A stretch of 64,000 nucleotides of DNA, from positions 47,699,551 to 47,763,550 of the forward strand of contig OZ022260.1 in the NCBI GenBank assembly GCA_963978905.1, given 5' to 3'. The position numbers and the translations under genes are program-made. Below are positions 49,001-58,800 of this stretch, piece by piece. Below the pieces are notes generated by a model, which saw only the letters and a list, made by a program, of their open reading frames with translations, was not told the origin of the DNA and searched no databases. Position 1 is the first letter of the stretch; each line of letters begins with the position of its first letter. This DNA is from Trichostrongylus colubriformis. Lineage: Eukaryota > Nematoda > Chromadorea > Rhabditida > Trichostrongylidae.

Positions 49001-50482
49001 TCTTATTCAGTACATGGTGACTTGCGACACTATTAGTTTTATTAGCTCGTAAATCTCGTTTGTCTGCTTATGCTGTAATCTTTTCAGTGTGATGTATTGA
49101 AAATGCCACCCTTCGTATTTGTTGACCTCCATGGTCATTCTCGCAGAGCGAACGTGTTCATGTTCGGGAACAACCCAGAAGAATCGTGGAGAGCCGACGA
49201 CAAGGTTGTGCCGCATAATTATGAGTTCATGGCATTGCCGGAAGTGCTGGAACAGGTATGTGCTCGATATCGCTTCATCAGTATTATTCGCTTCTTTTCA
49301 TGGGACTTTTCCTTTTCGTCCCGTTCCACACCTTGGTGCGCAGTGCAATAATAGCTTTTGAAGTAAATATCTTCAAAGAAGTTCATCTCCTGGTATGAAG
49401 CATTAGGTCAAAAAATTGCGCGTGGCGTACAATAGTCTATGCGGTGGAGTACGAACTGAAACTGCCGTTTGTACGGCCACGTTCATACTCTGCGGCGCTA
49501 GCGGCAGGGCGTGGCTGCATGTCTCTGCGTCTCCACCTCTGCCGCTCTGCGTCGCTACCTATGAACGCAGCCACATCCTGCCGACGCTGAGTAAGAACGA
49601 TGTCTAAAACGTTTTGCAAATGATTGCCATGTCTTTCGCTAATTTATTGGTTATGTGCTGTTCTGCGTTGCAACCAGGATCCGCGGTAAATTTGGAAAGT
49701 GTGTACAGATTCTTCGCAAGGTGTTGTTCGTTCAGGTATGACCTTGTGCATCTGCATCACGGCAAATTGCTCGTCGGAGGTTCTTTGGAGTTCCGTTTTT
49801 TCTACCTCACTGTAGTGATGGTCTCCGAAATCGTTTAGTGCATGGAAAGGACTTGATTGTCTCCAGTTCATGGATTTAAGGCTCACATCTAGAGCATTTT
49901 CGGCGCTAGATAATTTTTTCAAAGATGTAGCTTGGGGTGTCGCATCCTTACACTAAAGATGCGCGCGGCAAACCTAACTCATACGCCACCTCGTTGCCTT
50001 TCGCGTGCCTGCGCGGTTTTTTAGTCCATCGCTCCACATCTCACTCCTTCCAGATTCAAATTTTTTCGTGACTGCATTACATTGGAATTACATCCCGATT
50101 TCCAGAACTCATCAGCTTTTTCCTTCAACCTATGCCAATTCGGCATCACAAGAGGAAAAGAGTCGTCAGCTAGAGTGACAGTTTGGAGACAATTTGGCGT
50201 CACCAGGGCGTATACGATGGAATCGACATTTTCGGGATTCGAGTCGGGTGCATATAAAGGGTTTCAGGTGCGTCTTTCTTGATTACTGCGCTTATTTTAG
50301 TGACTGACGTGATCTTTTTTCAGATTGGGTTGAAAGATCTCAAGGAGGTTGGCCGTGAATTGCTTGTTGGAATACTACGCGTATTCCAGGCGGATCGTCA
50401 GCCGAAGAAAAAGCCATCTAAGGGTGGTTTTAAAAAGAAAGGAAGCTCAGTAGAAAGCTCCAGTGCTTCCATAGGAGCATAA
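28032..50482 (+). CDS. ccpp-1: Cytosolic carboxypeptidase CCP1/AGTPBP1 type (tubulin deglutamylase)
   Basis: M14 metallocarboxypeptidase that trims polyglutamate from tubulin; in worms it is needed for cilia. Exons 1-2 (28032-28078, 28133-28213) start MSDKNVLHGSGTAKE. Likely helical armadillo-type exons lie near 28491-28579, 29859-30060, 31467-31660, 32436-32563, 32830-32970, 34312-34481, 34529-34648, 34858-34987 and 35064-35140. Acidic linker exons are near 41160-41260, 41513-41617, 41792-41930 and 41985-42091. The CCP N-domain exons (44161-45532) contain PPKVVYDLD, LLFESRFECGNLRKA, HYQWFYFE, GMQPVMYSVRDAL and DICYFAYHFPYTFSFLK. The catalytic exons carry HPGES (zinc His and Glu, about 46303), [20 protein letters not shown] (46404-46553), DLHGHSRRANVFMFG (third zinc ligand, about 49126) and YTMEST (catalytic Glu, about 50214). 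The stop TAA is at 50480-50482 after a lysine-rich tail. The N-terminal exon chain is incomplete; exons 34858-35140 are duplicated downstream. Confidence 0.
30610..31430. mobile_element. Inverted-repeat element, family B (copy 1, right end incomplete)
   Basis: The left end GGGCTAGCGCTCACTACTGC/GCGCGTAACTTAATGGGCG is also the inverse of the right end of copy 2 at 33886. The interior has repeated GCTCCGCCCA boxes and CATTTTTCAGAAACTCATTC-like blocks shared with copy 2, and it ends with GTTTCATATATCGTAGGTAT. It lies in a ccpp-1 intron. Confidence 0.
33042..33886. mobile_element. Inverted-repeat element, family B (copy 2)
   Basis: The left end TTGGCTGGCGCATACTAAAG/TAGTTACATCATGGGC is the inverse of the right end GCCCATGATGTTACGCGCGC/AGTAGTGTGCGCTAGCCCAA. 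The interior includes CGCTCCGCCCATCGGG and GACGAAGCGTTTTACATATA, as in copy 1. About 845 bp, no transposase. Confidence 0.
34036..34165. repeat. AT-only low-complexity tract
   Basis: About 130 bp almost entirely A/T, built from TTAAATAATTAAAAATTAAA-type units occurring twice. It lies in a ccpp-1 intron. Confidence 0.
35230..37107 (+). repeat. Second copy of two ccpp-1 exons, split by a 1.4-kb insert
   Basis: 35230-35447 repeats 34771-34988 with only a few changes, and 36861 to about 37107 repeats 34981 to about 35228. The repeated block contains exon copies 35317-35446 and 36944-37020. Together the two exons total 207 nt (130 + 77), which is 69 codons beginning and ending in phase 1, so the duplication would keep frame. 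The first copy has the donor GTACGT; the second copy has GTCCTG, because unrelated sequence (35448-36860) starts exactly there. It could be a real tandem duplication or two haplotypes placed in series by the assembler. Confidence 0.
35447..35509. repeat. Perfect 28-bp hairpin with 7-nt loop
   Basis: The stem begins GTCCTGGCTCCGTCG at 35447-35474. Its exact reverse complement lies at 35482-35509, and the loop TAGTTAG is at 35475-35481. The first GT of the stem is the only donor-like GT at the end of the duplicated ccpp-1 exon. Confidence 0.
37243..37950. mobile_element. Palindromic mariner-derived element (copy 1)
   Basis: The ends TTAGGTAGTCTAAAAAGTC and TTTTTAGACTACCCAA are inverted and flanked by TA. 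Each arm of about 300 bp is nearly the reverse complement of the other (for example CGCGAGATGGAAGACAATAA on the right against TATTGTCTTCCATCTCCCGG on the left). On the plus strand near 37660-37740 the right arm reads PHPPYSPHLAPSDYHLF, the C-terminal signature of mariner transposases. It lies in a ccpp-1 intron. Confidence 0.
39950..40520 (+). pseudogene. Degenerate mariner transposase relic
   Basis: The frame at 40291-40500 reads RPDYLFSSIWTALRQKCF and HDAKAILNEFIASRFPQF then QATGVSNV. It corresponds to the mariner C-terminus (SPSDYHLF---LRGK-F---QDAENAF-EF----DFYATGI). Upstream fragments with stops (YDGAQCCGLKLL) resemble the catalytic middle. A GTAAGT after QATG makes it look like an exon. 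It lies in the long ccpp-1 intron. Confidence 0.
40804..40925. repeat. Tandem duplication of a 61-bp unit
   Basis: TTACTTTGTGGAAATAATGG starts at 40805 and again at 40866. The two 61-bp units differ at only a few bases. Non-coding, in a ccpp-1 intron. Confidence 0.
42272..42466. mobile_element. Inverted-repeat element, family C
   Basis: The left TTAAAGGCACATTTCGCGCT/CGCTGATGGGTGGAGTAACA is mirrored on the right by CTCCACCCATCGGCGATCGC/GGAATGTGCCTTTAAA, giving arms of about 48 bp. The centre is GC-rich. MITE-like, in a ccpp-1 intron. Confidence 0.
43505..43917. mobile_element. Inverted-repeat element, family E (copy 1)
   Basis: The ends TTGAAGGAATCGTCCACGG and CATGGACGATTCCTTCAAAG are inverted. 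The interior contains AAGATACAGCACCCCGAATT and GGGTGGGCGGGGCTCCCG, shared with the copy at 60526. It lies in a ccpp-1 intron. Confidence 0.
44640..44765 (-). repeat. tRNA-derived SINE-like sequence or tRNA pseudogene
   Basis: Read on the minus strand, GGCAGGGATAACCGAGTGAT followed by TAAGAG resembles a Ser/Leu-type tRNA 5' half with A box. About 40 nt later GTGGGTTCGATCTCC resembles the B box. No matching acceptor stem closes it, so it is not a functional tRNA. Confidence 0.
46557..47235. mobile_element. Palindromic mariner-derived element (copy 2)
   Basis: Same ends, arms and central spacer as the copy at 37243, about 680 bp. The right arm again encodes PHPPYSPHLAPS near 46943-46975. It begins only a few bases downstream of the donor of the ccpp-1 exon that ends near 46551. 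Confidence 0.
47775..47862 (-). repeat. tRNA-like sequence (A box and B box)
   Basis: The minus strand reads GGTGTCGGTATTGCAATGGA/TTAGCA, then CAGGTTCGAGACTCG. Spacing suits an RNA polymerase III internal promoter, but cloverleaf stems do not close. Probably a SINE head in a ccpp-1 intron. Confidence 0.
49473..49606. mobile_element. Family A element (copy 4)
   Basis: It starts ACGGCCACGTTCATACTCTG and ends with CGCTGAGTAAGAACGATGTC, an imperfect inverted copy. The interior (GGCAGGGCGTGGCTGCATG, ATGAACGCAGCCACATCCTG) matches the family. It lies in a late ccpp-1 intron. Confidence 0.
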
Positions 50483-52025
50483 GAGCACTTTCTCTGAACC
50501 TCTTTTAATCAAAACTGCAACTTCAGCGACGATTTCTTTCTTGTAATATATATGTATAGCTAGCTCTCTTTATATTTATGACAGACTATGTGAAATTTCG
50601 TGCTAAATTTTTTTTTCTAGATTACTTTGATAGACATAACATTTAAATTTAAAGATGAATTTAGATTTAAAGATGCTGCATTTTATGGAATGCACCTAGC
50701 ACGTGTGGCGCGCACCTTAATGACATGGTAGTTTCACCTGACGACTTACTAATACCTAATTGCTTTGTTATTCTGAGAACTGTTATTCTGAGAACTGTCC
50801 TAGCCAAGGTGGCTGCGTTCAGATTACTTTCTCGCGCGAAAATCATCTTGAAAAGGACTGATTCGATATTGAGCCGTGTTAAAATTTCCGCAAAGGGACT
50901 AATGTTCATGTAGCTTTCGCTTTCATTAGGGAGATAATGCTCGAGAGTCGTGCTGTACAGTCGCTGCCACATACTGCCTCCATGTTTGCAGCATTTTTGC
51001 TGGTTCTGCTTCTTTTATTTACCTCGGTAGATGTTCTTGCCAGTTTGGCGAAACACTCGCTGGCAGTACCGGCATTTTGCTGTTTCTCATATATCGTTGG
51101 TTGTATTCAATCATGTAAGACATGTTTGTGTTATACATAGTGTGATGTTGTGACCCTACTATAACTTGGCTCGTGTTTGTCGTGCTCTACTTAGGATCGT
51201 TCTCCCCTCGTACTACTGTTGTTGAGAGATCTGTATTTAGATTACAAATTGATTTTGCTTTGAATCGTCGTTTGGATAGGCGCTAAAATTCGTGATTCAT
51301 GATCTCTTTTTTCTGCAAGTTGATTTTAAACAGTTGCTCTCTGTCTGCCCCAAACATTCTTCCCTTTTGCGCAGCTCTCCTTATCATGTGCTGTCACCCA
51401 TAACCTTTGAACTGAAAATGTTGAGCTCTCTACCGTCTCTTTGCCGTCCCCGCTAGTTTCAGGATATTCTACCAGTGTCAGTTTTGTCACCATTTCCACG
51501 AATCTGGCAATTCTCTCACCCGATATCATCTGACAATCTCACAGTCATCATCTGCTGGTTCTCTAGTTCACGGCATAAATCTATCACTGAAATCCTCAAC
51601 TTATGCTCTACTGTCTGATTGCTTTCATAGCCTTTTCCACATACTGACTTTGAAGTGAGAGGAAAGAACGCGAAATGGGTGGTCTGGAAAATCCTGTCAA
51701 AGCCATTATAGCAGTCACGTGATGTAAAATGTTCGCAAGTATTCTAGATCCACATGTTGAAATCTTATAAAAATTGATGCTGTAGAAAAAGCGCGATGCA
51801 AAAAAAAGAGCATCTGGTTGAAGACTTTGAGCGCTGCTTGTATGTAGTAGGGAGCGGGAAGTGGAGTGACCGTCATTGGGCTCAGGCTCTGACACGGAAG
51901 GCCCATCAGGTCATGGTGAGGGTGAGCTTTCTCAAAACGGTTTTTTGCATGTTATAGAGTCACATTCATGAAACAAAAAACCGGTCTCAAATTTGGCTAA
52001 ATGGTTTTGGGGGGCCCAGAAAATA

Positions 52026-52897
52026 TTAGGCTGTCCCGAAAGTTCCGGAACACCTTGGCGGACAAGGGTTTTCGGGCCTTCCCGCGATGGATAACCAGGG
52101 CATTTGTTGATTGACTTTAAGGAACGTTCCATGCCATAGGCATATAAGGATTCGCGCCTATCCACAAAAGGAATAGAGCTCAAAATGGACGAGACGTCAC
52201 TCCAAGCATTGTACCTCTACGAGTTCTGCCGAGGGAGTTCCATAAGAGAAGTGGTCCAAATAATCAGCGTCGCATGTGGAGCAAGCACAACTATCCACCG
52301 TTGGTTCATCCGCTTCCGTTCTGAAGATATAGCCCTGAAAGATCAGCAACGCAGTGGCCGTCCATCTGAGCTGACGATCAGCTTTTCAAGAGAACTATGC
52401 AGGAGAACCCCACGGCAAGCACACGTGAAGTAGCCCTGCTACTCGGTTGTGGGAACACCACAGTCGATCAGCATCTCACTCGGCTGGGATACCGGAAAGT
52501 GCTCTCGACTTGGACACCCCATGCCCTATCCGACAGTCGACATCTGGCAACATTCACCCGGGACACCTTGGCGACGCTAGGCTGGGAAGTGCTACCACAT
52601 CCTCCATATAGCCCCGACCTCGCACCGTCTGACTACCAGCTGATCGCCCCTCTACAGAACTTCCTAAAGGGGAAACAGCTCAAAAAGCAGCGCGACATCG
52701 AGATGGAGGTCGGGCGTTTCTTCGCGAGGCAGTCTCAACAGTTCTGGGCGGTTGGGATTGGCAAGCTTCCGGATAGATGACAGAAGGTGATAGATAGTAA
52801 TGGTGAATATCTTGTTAGCTGAAATGTGTTTATGTTGTAAAGAAACAAATTTGAAAAAAAGTGGTCGGGGTGTTCTGGAACTTTCGGGACAACCTAA
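52026..52897 (+). mobile_element. Internally deleted mariner transposon
   Basis: The ends TTAGGCTGTCCCGAAAGTTC and GAACTTTCGGGACAACCTAA are inverted and flanked by TA. The element is 872 bp; full-length mariners are about 1.3 kb. The transposase remnant (about 52185-52779) starts with a helix-turn-helix region (LYEFCRGSS, DQQRSGRPS) and changes frame near 52400. After ENPTASTREVALLLGCGNTT it jumps to GWEVLPHPPYSPDLAPSDYQ. That keeps the last Asp of the D,D34D triad, but the region with the first two Asp residues is missing, so it is non-autonomous. Confidence 0.
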
Positions 52898-53689
52898 TAG
52901 TTGATGGTTCGGTCTCCACTGAGGACAAATTTTTGCATTTTTCTAGTTTTCATCCATTTGTGCTCATGTAAGACCATACGTGCAAAATATGTGTAAAATC
53001 AATTTTTATTCTACCAGGGAACCGTTATCTCCAGTATTTTTGCGTACTAAGCGAATGGTTGGTTTGCACCTGCCAACGCTCATAACAGGGGAACTAGGCG
53101 TTTTCCCGCAAAGTACGTGTGATATTCATGCTCAGGGGGTCGAACTAGTCTAGATGACAAGTTTTCAGCTTAATCGTGATTTGGACCCAAACTCGGAATG
53201 TTGGGCGACCAATAGTATTACTACTGGCATAGTAAAGAGCACTCAACGAAAGGAACTCGCTAGCCGATATAAGGAATATTTGCTATCTTTTGCCTTCGCA
53301 TGATGTTGCTAGGTGCAGTTCACTTGCAATGCGTTGATTCTGCACATGCCCCACTGCATTTAATCGAGGCTATAAGTTGTTCATCTGTACAAGTGGTGCA
53401 GTGAATGTATGCCCATGTCCACCCCACTGTCTCGAGTTTGGGTCAAAATCTCAATTTGGATAGTATTTTTTATCTAGGGCTAGTTAAGTATCATGAGCAC
53501 AAATATCACACTAGTTTCGCAGGCAAACGCTTGGCACGCGTGCTGGGGGCGCAGAAGGGTCCAAACACTTTAACCACTGAAAGCTTGCAAATGAAGTCAC
53601 TTTCATGCACCAGCGACGAAAATTGCAGTCATTTTGCATGTGCGCAAATAGTATAGCGCTGGACAAAGAAAATTAAGAAAATGCAAAAG

Positions 53690-53785
53690 CGAAAACGTCG
53701 AAGAGACTTGAACCACAAACACCCCCGCCACCGTGCCAATGCCAATCTATCCCACTATCCATTCGGCCATCCAACCACTGTAAGC
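53690..53785 (-). repeat. tRNA-like sequence (Ser-type A and B boxes)
   Basis: The minus strand reads GGTTGGATGGCCGAATGGAT, then GTGGTTCAAGTCTCTTCGAC. It is similar in layout to the other two tRNA-like copies. No closed acceptor stem, so a pseudogene or SINE is more likely than a tRNA. Confidence 0.
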
Positions 53786-54777
53786 ACTCCGATCTGAGCA
53801 TCCCCTATCAGCTTTCATTGCTTCGTTTAGCAGTTACCATAAGTGATTCTACATTTTTGAACCAGATCGCAGTGGTTTTGGCGTAGGTTTGAAGACAGTC
53901 TTCTGATATGCATATACTGAACGCCGCAGCTGGAAAGCATTGCAGCAAACTGGTCAAAACTGTTTCTTTCTGAGAAACTTTTGTCACTCATTTTCTGGGC
54001 CCCCTAAAACCATTTAGCCGAATTTGAGGCCGGTTTTTTGCTTCATGTATGTGACCCTATAAAATGCAAAAAACCGTTTTGAAAAAGCTCACCATGACCT
54101 GATAGGCCTTCCTTGTGAGTGGAAAACGATAATTTCAATAAATATCAATCCGTAGCTGCCTCCGTAAGCCCTCCATTTTTGGGTCTGCGTTACTCAAAAA
54201 CTGCTAATTTCGATCGGCCAATCAAACTCAAAGATGATTTTAAGAGCACTGGCTCTACACGATGATTGAGTTTTCCCTTGTGAGCTGAAGCTCATCCATG
54301 AGGGGAGGTGGCATATTTCCGGCACTGGTTACTGAACTTCCAAAATAACTATGTTTTAAGTTTACTAGCTGGTCTTGGCACCTTCAAAAGCAGAATTTGG
54401 TGGTGTTTGGCAGGTGGCACATTCCATTACATCATCAGAAAGGAGGTAGTCCCTGAAAGGACGAAAAGGACCGCGCAGACATGCGCGCTTTTTTCATCGT
54501 TTTAGGGTCTATCACTGGCAAACGTGAAGGTGTATTGATAGTCAACCTATCTCTTCTCACTAAACAAGTTTCATCGACGGAATGTGTGACGAAGAGGGTG
54601 TCCGAAGGGTAAGGTACACCGAGAGTCGAGGATTCCTCGACCGGGAAGGGGTCGTATTTGACCGGATAGGAGGGTGGGGGGCCGTACCTTCAAAAGTCAG
54701 CGATGAGCACTAAGATCTACATTCTCAATAAGCAGATGAGAAGCAAAGGGTATTGCACCGCAAGTTCGTGTGACATA

Positions 54778-55512
54778 CAGGGGGTGCCAAAAAAAGTAAT
54801 TTTGTCTCGTCCACTTTCACCCCACTTTAGTCAAACTACAGCAAAATCTGTTGAGGTATTCACATCCCCAGATTCAAGAGCAGACCTCATTCTATCACTA
54901 TACTCCGTGGCAGCCTTCTGCACGAGCAGGAACGGGAGCGAGGAAATAGTGAACAAGATGTGTCACCTCAACTGGGCAAAACCCGAAATTTCGTCGCCAT
55001 CGTTCACAACCTTGCTGAGGTCCGTTCACTCTGGGTACCAAAGGGGATTTATACTGGGTGGTGTTCTTTAGGATCCCGTTTTTTCCGGGTTCCCAGCGCC
55101 CTTCGTTTCCAAGAGCCAAAACGTGCACTTACCACTGAAACCCCTCCGGTGGCGGATTTGGGCATTGATACCTCGGATCATAGCAGCCTTGTCCAAGCAG
55201 CAGGGGCTCTGTGACTTCCATGAACCGAAGGGCCAATCCTTAGGAGGCTTCCCACAAAAGACCTACCATGGAACATGGCTCCACTGCTTTAAGGGGACCT
55301 TAATACCGTGGGTGCTCCGAAGCCCGACTGCGCCGCTTAAAGGTTCTATATTTTTATGAAAATGAAAGTAGTGAGTCTCAGCTTGTTCCTGCTTTTAGAG
55401 TAACATTTCGGGAATATTTTGCCCCAATACTTTCATTTCTTTCGTTTCCCTATGTTTTGTATAATTGGGAGATGTGAGCTGTGGGCAAAATTACTTTTTT
55501 TGGCACCCCCTG
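54778..55512. mobile_element. TA-flanked inverted-repeat element (735 bp)
   Basis: The ends CAGGGGGTGCCAAAAAAAGT and TACTTTTTTTGGCACCCCCTG are inverted and flanked by TA on both sides. Interior frames do not resemble a transposase. Likely a non-autonomous Tc1/mariner-superfamily member. Confidence 0.
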
Positions 55513-55822
55513 TATATTCGCCTTAGCCAAGGATTTATAGCAATGGAACGCATTGCAACTATGCAACCCAGTTACTGGTATTGAAGAAATCAAAAAAAGG
55601 GGAGGGGATCGTACTGAAGCGTCTTCAAAGTGCATTCACATATACCTTCATTCAAAACTTTCATTTGGCACATTGATATCAAGGAAAGAGACATTTACAC
55701 CCGTAAATCAAGTAAAGCAAGCGGCTAGCGTTTCTGATGGCTAAATATCTAAACATCATCGACAGCGAATAGTTACACCGTTAAAGAGGTCATGATAATA
55801 ACCGAGATTACATAAGAACCCG

Positions 55823-58800
55823 TTATGAGTGGAATTTCTCGTCCATCGGATAGGAGGGAATGGCCAAGTTGTCACATTCGGCACATCTCTTCGTGGGGCG
55901 AATGGAGAGGAACAGGAGTGGCAGGAAAAAGAACGTCGCAAAAACCCAACTGCATGCAGTCAGTACTATCAGAAAGACGCCGACCTGTAGATGGAATGCT
56001 TCGCTAGGAGTGAGAAAATGACAAATGAAAAAGGAATATACCTGAGAAAAAGCGTGTGTTTGAGAGAAGAGCATGGACGCTCCAGCAAGGAATGAAGTAG
56101 TCGCGGAAAGAGAGACGGGCACGGATGCAAGTTGAGCAGCTCGTAGAATCCGATGTAGCTTACAGCCAGTCTTGGGCAAAGCGGCTCCGTAATGGAGTGT
56201 GTAGTCAAATGAGAGACCAACGACGAGCACCAGAATGACCGCCTCCAACACTCCAATCTCCCAACCGAGGAGTGTCACGCATCCCACCGAACATGCTATG
56301 ATGCTCATACAGGTGATGACCGCGGCTACAGCCTGAAAAAAGACGATTGATCGATGTACACCTCATGTCTTCTGCCTGACGGCACACCTGCATCCGCAGC
56401 TGAATGAGCGAGAAGACAGCCACAACCGCTGTCGACACAATCACAGATGAGCGGACATCAGACACAATAGATCGTTGAAGGTCGTACCTGAAAATGGACG
56501 GTTCATGGAACCGTTCACGGAAAATTGATTTCTTGTGTTACCCATACATATATTTATTGATTGCCTTCTAAGAGTGGCATGTAACTGCCTTCTGCATTTG
56601 CCTTCTAAGAGTGAAGTTAAACACGAAAAGCATGAGTTCGGTTGAGACGAACTCCTCATAGTGACGGTCGACGGGGTGGGGCGTCCCAGTACGCGACGTC
56701 CACGTGATCAGGGACGCAGAGTGGAAAGAAACACTGTTCGCGAAAACTTTAACTGCACTGTTCCCGCCGACAGCTGTTCAAAAATTGCTTGGAGAGAACT
56801 CAAAGGAATGGTGGGTTTTCGAGTTTTTCCGATTCCTACATTGGAAGACAGGAAATGTCTCGGGGTTTTCGTGTTTGTCATTATTTACTGTATCTGGTAA
56901 AGTGATTTCAAGAGGAATTAAAATGATGAAATTTCCGTGACGATTCGTTCGAGTTGGCTAAATAGAAAAAAGTATGGGTTGAGTCTTACCAGGTGGATAT
57001 GAGGGCCCATTCAGGAGCCCACCATCCATGTGGTGTTGAAAGAGCGGAAAGCAGCGTAAAAGAATGGGCCAGTCGATGAAACCGATGAGAATACGACAGA
57101 CGTGTTGGTAGAAGAGCTGTGTACCTGGAAAATTCAGAATGGGTAGGTGAATGAGTGCGGGGAATAGTCGGCTGACCCGCTCAGAGCAAATGAGTTGTTG
57201 TCAAAAAGGGGAGTGTCATTGTAAGAAGTGTAGATGTACGAGGTTGAATTGCGAAGGCAATAATCCAAGAAAGTATTGCTGAACAGTCGATGAGACATGT
57301 TACAGCAGACAAATCTGAAAAGTGGAGAAATTCGGGATGAAGCAGGGCAGATTAAATCCATACCATACCCCTCTGAGCACGTGTAATCAGCACTCCATTG
57401 AATGAATTTCTCTGGCCAATATGCTTCCGAGTGGTTGATAAAAGGAAGTGCCCGAAATGAAGACAATGTATTTGCTAATGAGCGAACGTCTTGTGGCGTC
57501 AATAAGGAGAATGCTGGATCAGATCTGAAAGAAAGGAATAGTGAAAAAAGGCTTCGAACTTCTGGCAGCGAATGACTCTAACTGTTGGCCATGAAGCCAT
57601 GCCAAGATATTTGCACATAATAAAAAAAGGTATCATTGTGAGAATAGGTATTGGTTTTACACTCACGCACTTCATACAGAAATACCGACGGTGGCCACGA
57701 AATACAGTCCATTTCGGACGCCTGATAGGGCGTGATCTACGGACTTGGGTGAGAGTGTATCAAACTTTTTCACTCCGCGATACACTCTCACTCTCGTCAC
57801 CCACCCACGTCCGTAGGCCACGCCCTATCAGGCGCTCCGAAAAGGAGTATAACCAGGAAATTTCCTTCTGTCCGTTTCTCATTTTCAAGGCGCGAATGCG
57901 TGAAAAGACAGTGCTATGGCTCAATTCTCTGAGACATGTGTTATTACTATGTTTTTGCAGCGCGTTTTGCCCACTCTCCGGGCATGCCTGGGCATGCTCT
58001 CACTGAGGATAGGATCGTGCACAGACCAGACTTCAACCCGGTCGTGTTTCTTGTGTCAATTTGCAATAGGCCTGCCTGGGAGGTTCGAAAACAATGTTAT
58101 GGGTACCTTGTTCTCCTTGACACTTTGATAGGAAAAGGAAGAGCTACTGAGAAATGTTTCAACCCCTATTAATTTAAAAAAGTTGGCTTTGAATCGCATA
58201 TCAGAGAGATAATCAAGCCCGGAGCACCAGTTTTTCGCTTTCTTTCTCAAGAATGTAAGAGAGATTGGAAATACTTACTCTAAAGGCGTAACAGCATCTG
58301 ATTGGAACATTGCCGTCGAATTCACTGTCTTTACGCCCCAGACGACTCTGGCGAACAGCGGGATTGCGATCTTCTCCTCGACAAATTGAAACGTTTTCTC
58401 AGCATTGTTATCGTACCTGTTAACAAATGCGAATCAGTGCCAAAGAGCTGAGAGAGAGCACAAAAGACAAACTGACCATTCATGAGGATTTGAAGCGATG
58501 AAGAGTTGAAGGGGATTATATTCCGGAAGATGCAAATCCCTGATTGCGATCACTGCCGAGAACACTACGAGCAAAGATAGTCCTGTCAACCACACGTATC
58601 TACCCTGGAAAAAAGACATCTTAACAGTGCTTATACTAAGCGAGTGTGTGGCACCGACCACCGCCAGAAAGAATCAGAAGCGAGTCAATTTACAATTTTT
58701 CTTCACCTAATTTTTACCAGTTCACGATTCCAGCAATTCCACAGTTATGGAGGCTTCCTAGCGTGTTGGAGCTGCTTGTATCTTCTTATGAAGTTACAGA

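Larger units (their letters stand above)
51898..54110. mobile_element. 2.2-kb element with about 120-bp terminal inverted repeats
   Basis: The left arm 51905-52020 (CATCAGGTCATGGTGAG, ATGTTATAGAGTCACATTCA, AAATGGTTTTGGGGGGCCCA) recurs inverted at 53999-54107 (GGGCCCCCTAAAACCATTTA, ATGTGACCCTATAAAATGCA, CTCACCATGACCTGATAGG). No transposase of its own was seen. A mariner is inserted at the inner end of the left arm. Confidence 0.
50483..55822. other. Gene-free interval between convergent genes
   Basis: This lies between the ccpp-1 stop and the Dispatched-gene stop. It holds a TIR element with a nested mariner (51898-54110), a TA-flanked element (54778-55512) and a tRNA-like repeat. In 50483-51897 and 54111-54777 I see nothing I can support. 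Confidence 0.

Noticed and set aside
50937..51140. Hydrophobic 67-codon plus-strand frame (AAFLLVLLLLF)
   Set aside because: It looks like a signal peptide, but there is no conserved neighbour, splice context or family match.
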